Of a DNA stretch of 5,135 bases, positions 1 through 5,135 are shown piece after piece. This DNA comes from Pseudomonadota bacterium (GTDB lineage Bacteria; Pseudomonadota; Alphaproteobacteria; Sphingomonadales; Sphingomonadaceae). Location of the stretch: NCBI GenBank assembly GCA_030271565.1, contig JARXKR010000068.1, positions 3,265 through 8,399 of the forward strand, given 5' to 3'. The translations under genes and the position numbers were made by a program. A model generated the notes under the pieces. That model was not told the origin of the DNA. It saw nothing but the letters and a program-made list of their open reading frames with translations, and made no database searches. How positions within the stretch are numbered: the first letter of the stretch is position 1; each line of letters opens with the position of its first letter.

Positions 1-27
1 GTGTAAACTTCGTGTAAACTTTGTAAC
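1..27. repeat. Tandem TGTAAAC repeat at the left edge, possible operator/promoter element
   Basis: The 10-mer GTGTAAACTT occurs exactly twice, at 1-10 and 12-21, an 11-base period close to one helical turn. A degraded third copy, TGTAAC, lies at 22-27. The stretch is clearly AT-richer than the surrounding coding DNA and lies in the non-coding sequence after the racemase stop. On the minus strand it reads as two TTTACAC boxes. Such tandem boxes are typical of regulator binding upstream of a gene, which would lie to the left of the window. The regulator is not identifiable. Confidence -1.
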
Positions 28-33
28 CCGTAC

Positions 34-1092
34 TCACCGCCCAGCCAGGCTGACCGGCGGCGCGGGAGTGGCGGAAAAGCGCGGCGCGGGCGCGGGCTGA
101 ACCATGCCGCCGTCCTCGACAAAGGTTCCGCGCGCAACGTTGTGTGGATGCTTTGGTGCCTCGCGCAGGCTCAGCACGGGGGCGAAGCAGATGTCGGTAT
201 CGTCCATGATCGCGCACCATTCGTCGCGGGTCTTGGTCAGGATCAGCGCGGTCATCCGCTCCTTGAGCAGTCCCCATTGCGCCGGGTTCATTTGCTGGGC
301 GAAATCTGGATCGCCGGTCAGTCCGGTCTTCTCGAGCAGCAGCGCATAGAACTGCGGTTCGATCGAACCCAATGAGATCCACTTGCCGTCGCTGGTTTCG
401 TAAGTGTCATAGAAGTGGGTGCCGCTGTCGAGCAGGTTGACCCCGCGCTCGTCCTTCCATTGGCCGTTGCCGAGGAAGGTGTAGGTCATTGCCGAGAGCA
501 CCGCCGCGCCGTCGACCATCGCCGCGTCGACCACCTGACCGGTGCCGCCGCCACGCGCATGAAGCACTGCCGCGACCACGCCGAACGCGAGCAGCATTCC
601 GCCGCCGCCAAAATCGCCCACCGCATTGACCGGGAAAGTCGGCTTCTCGCCCGCGCGACCATAGGAATGCAGCGCACCCGACAGCGCGATGTAGTTGATA
701 TCGTGTCCGGCGAGAGGTGCCATCGGTCCGTCCTGGCCCCATCCGGTCATGCGCCCGATCACCAGCTTGGGATTGATCCCGAGCAGCACTTCGGGCCCAA
801 GCCCGAGCCGCTCGAGCACACCCGGGCGATAGCCCTCGATCAGTGCATCGGCCGAGGCCACCAGTTGCTTCAGCTGCGCAATCGCCGCCGGGGCCTTAAG
901 GTCGAGTTCGATCCGCTCACGGTTGCGGTTGAGGATGTCGCGGTTGCCGCTGTCACCAAACCTGCCAGTCGTGCCCGGCCGCTCGACCCGGATCACCCGC
1001 GCACCGTGATCGGCGAGCATCATCCCGCAAAACGGCCCCGGCCCGATCCCGGCCAGCTCGATTACAGTAACCCCGTGCAGCACCCCGGACAT
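34..1092 (-). CDS. Alpha-methylacyl-CoA racemase (family III CoA-transferase superfamily)
   Basis: A complete 352-residue protein. The N-terminal ELAGIGPGPFCGMMLADHGA, EGYRPGVLERLGLG, and GHDINYIALSGAL are hallmarks of the CaiB/BaiF superfamily, and the last marks the racemase branch. Catalytic residues known from mycobacterial MCR (His126, Asp156, Glu241) correspond to His130, Asp160 (in VGDFGGGG) and Glu245 (in GSIEPQFY) here, all with the same offset of four. The CoA-transferase nucleophilic Asp is therefore not the best reading; the enzyme should interconvert R- and S-2-methylacyl-CoA thioesters, allowing beta-oxidation of branched fatty acids or sterol side chains in the cytoplasm. Length is near the family norm (about 360), with a slightly short, Pro-rich tail. 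Start: ATG 1098 and ATG 1092 are in frame; 1092 is chosen because AAGGA at 1099-1103 lies 6 bases before it but touches the first ATG. It follows the TPR gene by a short gap on the same strand; no functional link with exosortase genes is evident. Actual substrate unknown. Confidence -1.
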   Translation of the reverse strand: MSGVLHGVTVIELAGIGPGPFCGMMLADHGARVIRVERPGTTGRFGDSGNRDILNRNRERIELDLKAPAAIAQLKQLVASADALIEGYRPGVLERLGLGPEVLLGINPKLVIGRMTGWGQDGPMAPLAGHDINYIALSGALHSYGRAGEKPTFPVNAVGDFGGGGMLLAFGVVAAVLHARGGGTGQVVDAAMVDGAAVLSAMTYTFLGNGQWKDERGVNLLDSGTHFYDTYETSDGKWISLGSIEPQFYALLLEKTGLTGDPDFAQQMNPAQWGLLKERMTALILTKTRDEWCAIMDDTDICFAPVLSLREAPKHPHNVARGTFVEDGGMVQPAPAPRFSATPAPPVSLAGR

Positions 1093-1098
1093 CGTCAT

Positions 1099-1104
1099 TC
1101 CTTA
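1099..1104 (-). promoter_or_regulatory. Ribosome binding site deciding the racemase start
   Basis: On the minus strand the sequence reads TAAGGA, a good Shine-Dalgarno match. It abuts the ATG at 1098 directly (no spacing) but lies 6 bases ahead of the ATG at 1092, so the shorter protein is favoured. The strong site suggests the racemase is translated independently of the upstream TPR gene. Confidence -1.
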
Positions 1105-1162
1105 CCAGTTTAATCGATCGATGAAATCGACATTGGGCAAGGCGGACGCGGTTGTCGAGGGG
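1105..1162 (-). promoter_or_regulatory. Short spacer between the TPR gene and the racemase; possible weak promoter
   Basis: This non-coding gap is slightly less GC-rich than its surroundings. Reading towards the racemase there is a TTGCCC element (four of six matches to a -35 box), then 17 bases, then TCGATT, which is a poor -10. A self-complementary ATCGATCGAT lies at 1113-1122. No GG-N10-GC sigma-54 element and no stem followed by a T-run is visible. The racemase may have its own promoter here or be read through from the upstream operon; the sequence does not decide. Confidence -1.
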
Positions 1163-2983
1163 TTAGTGAAGCTTGGTAAGTGCAGCTTGCAAAAGCGGAT
1201 TGTCGCCGCCCATGCGGCGCGCCTGGAGCAGCAGTTGGCGTGCTCCTGCGGTGTCTTCGCCCACTTCGGCCATCGCCATGCCGAGCGCCTGTGCCGCTAC
1301 CGGGCTATTGGGCTGGAGCTCCCACGCGCGCTGGCCGCTGATAAGTGCAGCCGAAGCATCGCCGCTGCGCAACTGTGCAAAGCTGAGATCGGCGAGCAAC
1401 CGGACGTCCTGATTGCCGCCGCGTAGCCGCAGGTTGTCGAGCAAGCCCGCGGCCGTCTGCCAGTCACCTGCCAAGGCTGCCATGTTCGCCGCCATCCGCG
1501 CCGCCAGTCGGCTCCCCGGAAATGCGGCGAGATAGCGCGCGACCACCGGCTGTGCCGCACCCGGCTGACCGACTCCGACGAAGGCCTCACCCATCCGCAG
1601 CAGCAGCAGATCGGGGAAGCGCACTCTTGCGGCCAGATCGTAATGCTGGAGCGCCGCGCCGGGAGCACCGCTGTAGAGCTCGACATCGCCGAGCAGTCCA
1701 AGTGCCGAATCCGAGCCGGGCCGCGCGCGCAGAAACTGTCCCGCAGCCTGCGCCGCCGCACTGCGGTTGCCGGCGACGAGCAAGCTGCGCACATAGGGTA
1801 CGGCGAGCCCCAGCGCCGAGGGTTCGGCGGCAAAGCGCGAGCCGAGCACGGCCGGGCTGTCGGCTTCGAAGATCGGTTGCAGCGGCGGCGATGCCGGTGC
1901 CGCAGCGCGGTCGAGCAAGGCTGCCGCCGCAGCGCGATTGCCCTGATCCTCGTTGGCCCTCCCAAGCAAGGTCAGCAGGTAAGGCGAAGCATCGCTGCGC
2001 TGCGCCAGTGCGCCGAACCGCGTGAACAGCTGGTTGTAATCGCCCGAAGCATAAAGCGCGCGCGCCAGCAGCAACTGCACCCGCTGGTTGGCCGGCTGGC
2101 GATCTGCCAGCACCGCGAGTTCGTCCGCAGCAACGTTGGCGTTACCTGCTTCAAGGTCGAGCAGGCCCTGAAGCAGCATCCCCGCCGGGTCGGTCGCGAG
2201 CTTGCCCTTGGTCCGGCTGAGCAGAGACCGCGCGAGATCGATCTGCCCGGCGCGAGCGGCGAGCACTGCCTGAAGGAAGAAAGCGCGCGGGCTGTGGGGA
2301 GCGACCTCGAGCATGTGGCGGGTCACCGCCAGCATGTCGCTCGCCCGTCCTGCCTCGCCCAACGCAGCCGCGTACCCACCGAGCAGCGCGAGATCGTTGC
2401 CATTGGCCTCGAGCGCGCGCTCGTACAGCGGGATCGCGGCGGCATAGCCCTGCGCATCGCGAACCAGTTCGGCCTTGAATTCGAGCGCGCGCGGATTGTC
2501 GGGCGCTGCTGCCAGTGCGCGCTCCGCAGCATCGACCGCTTGCAGCTGCTCACCTCCGCTATAGCGCATCCGTCCGATCTCGACCCACAACAAGGGATCC
2601 TTGCCCGAAACCTTGAGCGCCTGATCGTAAGCCTTTCCGGCAGCGCCCAGATTGCCCGTGAGCCGCTCGAGCATGCCGAGCATGCGCCAGCCGTGGCCTG
2701 CTTCGGCAGGCGAGAACTGACCCGGTGCGAGCCACTCGCGGGCCTTGTCGATCGCGCCCTGATCGATCAGCGCCTCGCCCATCGCCGCAGCGATCTCGGA
2801 CTTGCTCGCCCCGGCTTGCAAGGCGCGTTGAAGGTCGGCCTCCGCCGCAATCCCGTCCCCGCGTGCCAAGGCCTTGGTCGCCGCAGCAAAGCTGTCCTGC
2901 GCCGCGCCAGGCATCGCCTGGCCTGGCGCAGCGAGCGCCATAAGCGAGGCTGACAGGGCCAACAAGACGGAACGCTGTATCAT
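1163..2983 (-). CDS. Exported TPR-repeat protein in the prsT position of the exosortase A regulatory module
   Basis: A protein of 606 residues. The N-terminus MIQRSVLLALSASLMALA is a typical Sec signal peptide, with likely signal peptidase I cleavage after GQA (residue 23), so the mature protein should be periplasmic. The rest is about 16 TPR-like units of 34 residues, best seen at 131-164 (LLWVEIGRM...PDNP), 165-198, 199-232 and 557-590. An unusual Pro-rich stretch at about 361-388 separates roughly ten units from six. TPR arrays bind other proteins; no catalytic motif is visible. Position after prsK-prsR matches PrsT (TIGR02917), but that family is usually a lipoprotein of about 900 residues, whereas this one is about two thirds as long and contains no cysteine, hence no lipobox. 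It may be a lineage-specific counterpart, so the symbol is left blank. Start: the frame opens at TTG 2992, but ATG 2983 is preferred, five bases after the prsR stop, with only a weak AGG-type ribosome binding site, consistent with coupling to prsR. Certain as a secreted TPR protein; role inferred from context. Confidence -1.
   Translation of the reverse strand: MIQRSVLLALSASLMALAAPGQAMPGAAQDSFAAATKALARGDGIAAEADLQRALQAGASKSEIAAAMGEALIDQGAIDKAREWLAPGQFSPAEAGHGWRMLGMLERLTGNLGAAGKAYDQALKVSGKDPLLWVEIGRMRYSGGEQLQAVDAAERALAAAPDNPRALEFKAELVRDAQGYAAAIPLYERALEANGNDLALLGGYAAALGEAGRASDMLAVTRHMLEVAPHSPRAFFLQAVLAARAGQIDLARSLLSRTKGKLATDPAGMLLQGLLDLEAGNANVAADELAVLADRQPANQRVQLLLARALYASGDYNQLFTRFGALAQRSDASPYLLTLLGRANEDQGNRAAAAALLDRAAAPASPPLQPIFEADSPAVLGSRFAAEPSALGLAVPYVRSLLVAGNRSAAAQAAGQFLRARPGSDSALGLLGDVELYSGAPGAALQHYDLAARVRFPDLLLLRMGEAFVGVGQPGAAQPVVARYLAAFPGSRLAARMAANMAALAGDWQTAAGLLDNLRLRGGNQDVRLLADLSFAQLRSGDASAALISGQRAWELQPNSPVAAQALGMAMAEVGEDTAGARQLLLQARRMGGDNPLLQAALTKLH
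2904..2929. repeat. Perfect 9-bp inverted repeat within the TPR gene, at the signal peptide cleavage region
   Basis: GCGCCAGGC at 2904-2912 is the exact reverse complement of GCCTGGCGC at 2921-2929, with an 8-base loop. In the mRNA this would form a very GC-rich stem-loop beginning about 55 bases after the start codon, over codons 19-27 (APGQAMPGA), that is, across the predicted cleavage site. No T-run follows and it is inside an open frame, so it is not a terminator. It may be chance in GC-rich coding DNA or a structure that slows ribosomes during export. Confidence -1.
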
Positions 2984-2988
2984 TCGGT

Positions 2989-4353
2989 TCAAACCTGCAT
3001 GTCGTACTGCTTGAGCAGGTCATAGAGCGTCGGGCGGCTGATCCCGAGCATCTTGGCGGTGCTCGAAATGTTGCCCTCACTCCGCGCCAACGCATGGCGA
3101 ATCACCCGGCGGTCAGCAGTTTCGCGCGCCGACTTGAGGTTGAGCACCTGCGCGCCGGTGCGATCGGGCGCGACGAGATCGAGGTCGGCGGCGCCGACCA
3201 GCTTGCTCTCGGTCATGATCACCGCGCGCTTGACCCTGTTTTCAAGCTCGCGGACGTTGCCCGGCCAGCCCCATTGGTCGATCGCCGCAAGCGCGTCGGG
3301 GGCGAAGCCCTTGACTGCGGGGTTCATCTCCTTGGCAAACCGGGCGAGGAAAGCCTTGGCGAGCAATGCGGGATCTCCCGCGCGCTCAGCCAGCCCAGGG
3401 ATGCGCACCACGATCTCCGCGAGACGGTAGAACAGGTCTTCGCGGAAGCGGCCGTCGGCAATCATCGCCTCAAGGTCCTGGTGGGTGGCACAGACGATCC
3501 GGGTGTCGACCGAAATCGACTTGCGCGAACCGATCCGCTCGATCACCCGCTCCTGCAGGAAGCGCAACAGTTTGACTTGCAGCGGCAAGGGAATGTCGCC
3601 GACCTCGTCGAGGAACAACGTCCCTCCGTTCGCCAATTCGATCTTGCCCTCGGTGGTCTTGACCGCGCCGGTGAACGCCCCCTTTTCGTGCCCGAACAAC
3701 TCGCTTTCGAGCAGGTTTTCAGGGATCGCCGCGCAATTGATCGCAACGAACGCCCCGCCCGCGCGGTCGCTTGCGTCGTGCAGTCCGCGCGCGAGCAGTT
3801 CCTTGCCGGTCCCGCTCGCTCCAAGCAGCATCACCGAGACATTGGTGTTGGCGACCCGCTCGATCGTGCGCGCGACCTTGATCATTTCGGGTGCGGCGGT
3901 GATCATCCGGCCCAGCACGCGATTGTCCTCACTGCCGCGTGCGGCCAATTGCTGGTTCTCGCGCTCGATCAGGTGCAACTGCAACGCACGCCGCACGATC
4001 AGCCCGAGGGCCTCGATATCGACCGGCTTCTGATAGAAATCGTAGGCACCCTTGGCGATCGCCTGCAATGCCGAACCACGCGCGCCGTGGCCCGAGGCGA
4101 CAATCACCTTGGTATCGGGCTTGAGCGCCATGATCGCATCGAGTACCGCGAAGCCCTCGCTGGTCCCGTCGGGATCTGGCGGCAGACCAAGATCGAGCGT
4201 GACCACCGGCGGCTCCTCGCTGCGCAGTGCCGCAATCGCGCTGGCCTGGTCCCCGGCCACGATCACCTCAAAGTCGGGCCAGGCCCATTTGAGCTGGGCT
4301 TGAAGGCCGGGATCGTCCTCGACGATCAGCAGCTTGGGTTTAACATCCGGCAT
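2989..4353 (-). CDS. prsR: PrsR, sigma-54-dependent PEP-CTERM system response regulator
   Basis: A complete NtrC-type activator of 454 residues. Domains seen: receiver (about 7-120) with the acidic pair Asp13/Asp14, phospho-acceptor Asp54 in TLDLGLPPD, Ser87 and Lys109; AAA+ sigma-54 activator domain (about 147-380) with Walker A GASGTGKE (178-185), the sigma-54 contact loop GAFTGA (225-230), Walker B TLFLDEVGD (245-253) and WPGNVREL near 363-370; C-terminal Fis-type helix-turn-helix (about 425-450, NISSTAKMLGISRPTLYDLL). The receiver motif LGLPPDPDG and the adjacent prsK and TPR genes fit PrsR (TIGR02915) better than generic NtrC or AtoC. Inferred role: once phosphorylated by PrsK, it oligomerises and opens sigma-54 promoters of exopolysaccharide and PEP-CTERM genes. 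Start: GTG at 4356 and ATG at 4353 are both possible. ATG is chosen because the GAGGG at 4361-4365 lies 7 bases before it but only 4 before the GTG. The start overlaps the prsK stop, suggesting translational coupling. Confidence -1.
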   Translation of the reverse strand: MPDVKPKLLIVEDDPGLQAQLKWAWPDFEVIVAGDQASAIAALRSEEPPVVTLDLGLPPDPDGTSEGFAVLDAIMALKPDTKVIVASGHGARGSALQAIAKGAYDFYQKPVDIEALGLIVRRALQLHLIERENQQLAARGSEDNRVLGRMITAAPEMIKVARTIERVANTNVSVMLLGASGTGKELLARGLHDASDRAGGAFVAINCAAIPENLLESELFGHEKGAFTGAVKTTEGKIELANGGTLFLDEVGDIPLPLQVKLLRFLQERVIERIGSRKSISVDTRIVCATHQDLEAMIADGRFREDLFYRLAEIVVRIPGLAERAGDPALLAKAFLARFAKEMNPAVKGFAPDALAAIDQWGWPGNVRELENRVKRAVIMTESKLVGAADLDLVAPDRTGAQVLNLKSARETADRRVIRHALARSEGNISSTAKMLGISRPTLYDLLKQYDMQV

Positions 4354-5135
4354 CACGCGACCCTCTTTTCTTCCCCGGCGTCTGCGGCCAGGTTCTTGAT
4401 CAATTGCGCGGCATCGGCGCGCGGCAGCCGCACAGTAAAGCGCGTGCCGAGCCCCTCGCGGCTTTCCACATCGAGCCGGCCCTGCATCGCCCGGACCAGC
4501 TCGCGCGCTTCATAGGCCCCGATCCCGAAGCCGCCCTGCTTGGTCGAATCGAACGGCTTGAACAGCCGGCTGCGGACAAATTCGGGGCTCATCCCGGTGC
4601 CCGAGTCAGTGACTTCGATCACCCCGTGCAGGGCTTCACTGGCGACGCGAACGAACACCGGCGCATCCGCAGCGCTGGCGTCGATCGCGTTCTGGACGAG
4701 GTGCAGCAGCACCTGTTCGAGCGAGCCACTTTCGGCCGAGACCTCGACCGGTTCGCGTTCGACCAGAGTGACCGGGTGACGAGCACTGAGTAGTTCGACC
4801 ACGCCCTGCGCCAGTTCGTCGGCGCGGACTGGGGCGAGCGTGGCAATCGCCGGTGCGCCGTAGCGTGACAGCCGCGCCAGCAGCGCGTTGAGCTTGTCGG
4901 CCGAATTGCGCAGCGTCACCAGCATGTCGGCGCGGAACTCGGGGTTCTCGGCATGCTGTTCGGCGTTGCGCGCGAGCAGCCCCATCTGGCTGGCGAGGTT
5001 CTTGATGTCGTGCATCACGAAGGCAATGCGGCGATGGAAATCGTCGAACCGCGCCGCTTCGGCCAGTGCCGCCTGCCCGGCATGCTCGGCAAGGTAGCTT
5101 GCCAGCTGTTGCCCCGCGACCCGCAGCAAGTCGAA
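4353..5135 (-). CDS. prsK: PrsK-type sensor histidine kinase of the PEP-CTERM/exosortase A system (C-terminal part, cut by window edge)
   Basis: Only the last 260 residues are visible; the frame stays open to the window edge, so the TTG at 5129 is not a start. Seen: a short helical linker, then the H-box FVMHDIKNLASQM with the putative phospho-accepting His at visible residue 42 (codon at 5010-5012), the N-box HLVQNAIDAS (Asn 149), the G1 box VTDSGTGMS (Asp 177), and the F/G2 region LFKPFDSTKQGGFGIG (192-206). All ATP-binding motifs of a HATPase_c domain are intact. The HDIKN H-box and the preceding GQQLASYLAE stretch resemble PrsK kinases (TIGR02916), whose usual N-terminal part, off-window here, has membrane segments and a GAF domain. 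Established role of the family: membrane sensor paired with PrsR in exosortase A/EpsH loci. The TGA stop overlaps the prsR start, which supports a cognate pair. The family call is firm because PrsR and a TPR gene follow; the signal sensed cannot be read from this part. Confidence -1.
   Translation of the reverse strand, partial: FDLLRVAGQQLASYLAEHAGQAALAEAARFDDFHRRIAFVMHDIKNLASQMGLLARNAEQHAENPEFRADMLVTLRNSADKLNALLARLSRYGAPAIATLAPVRADELAQGVVELLSARHPVTLVEREPVEVSAESGSLEQVLLHLVQNAIDASAADAPVFVRVASEALHGVIEVTDSGTGMSPEFVRSRLFKPFDSTKQGGFGIGAYEARELVRAMQGRLDVESREGLGTRFTVRLPRADAAQLIKNLAADAGEEKRVA
4361..4365 (-). promoter_or_regulatory. Ribosome binding site of prsR inside the 3' end of prsK
   Basis: The minus strand reads GAGGG, 7 bases before the ATG at 4353 and 4 bases before the alternative GTG at 4356. 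The spacing supports the ATG. The site lies within prsK codons, so ribosomes finishing prsK can reinitiate at prsR. Confidence -1.

Noticed and set aside
34..60. Terminator after the racemase based on the CAGCC-T-GGCTG inverted repeat
   Set aside because: The loop would be a single base, the repeat is inside the coding sequence, and no T-run follows.
34..1092. Formyl-CoA transferase or carnitine CoA-transferase instead of racemase
   Set aside because: The GHDINY motif and aligned His/Asp/Glu positions match the alpha-methylacyl-CoA racemase branch.
415..1113. A 232-codon open frame on the plus strand opposite the racemase
   Set aside because: It is antisense to a racemase with intact catalytic motifs, and its His/Arg-rich translation resembles no protein family.
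1113..1130. Hairpin from TCGAT and ATCGA in the spacer
   Set aside because: A five-base stem with simple CGAT repeats is weak and has no T-run; probably chance.
1099..1162. Sigma-54 promoter or PrsR target in the spacer before the racemase
   Set aside because: I looked for GG-N10-GC (-24/-12) on the minus strand and found none.
1643..2953. A 436-codon open frame on the plus strand opposite the TPR gene
   Set aside because: Its Arg-, Gln- and Ala-rich translation has no domain or regular repeat, and the minus-strand frame has a signal peptide and regular TPR periodicity.
3094..4515. A 473-codon open frame on the plus strand opposite prsR and the end of prsK
   Set aside because: It lies antisense to genes with clear conserved motifs, shows no recognisable domain, and long antisense frames are expected in GC-rich codon-biased DNA.

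Overview
The window is GC-rich chromosomal DNA that reads as an alphaproteobacterium, most likely a sphingomonad or erythrobacter-type organism. This rests on base composition, alanine- and arginine-rich proteins, tight gene packing and the type of locus; no rRNA or other taxonomic marker is present. All four genes lie on the minus strand, so transcription runs from position 5135 towards 1, and almost every base is coding.

Right part (5135 to about 1163): three tightly coupled genes of the exosortase A / PEP-CTERM regulatory module. First is the C-terminal catalytic half of a PrsK-type sensor histidine kinase, cut by the window edge. It overlaps the start of prsR, a complete NtrC-type sigma-54 response regulator. 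Five bases after prsR begins an exported TPR-repeat protein in the position normally held by prsT. In this type of system the kinase phosphorylates the regulator. The regulator then drives sigma-54 promoters of genes for exopolysaccharide and for PEP-CTERM proteins, which the exosortase XrtA processes at the envelope. The TPR protein is an envelope partner of unproven function. It is clearly shorter than the classic PrsT lipoprotein and has no lipobox cysteine.

Left part (1092 to 34): after a 64- to 70-base gap comes a complete alpha-methylacyl-CoA racemase of the family III CoA-transferase superfamily, with all three catalytic positions recognisable. It has its own good ribosome binding site and probably marks the edge of the exosortase cluster. 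The last 33 bases (1 to 33) are non-coding and carry a tandem TGTAAAC-type repeat with an 11-base period, a possible operator or promoter for whatever lies further left.

No tRNA, rRNA, CRISPR array, insertion sequence or convincing rho-independent terminator was seen. I did not find a clearly new system. The most unusual points are the shortened, soluble-type PrsT, the strong inverted repeat at its signal-peptide cleavage site, and the repeat at the left edge.
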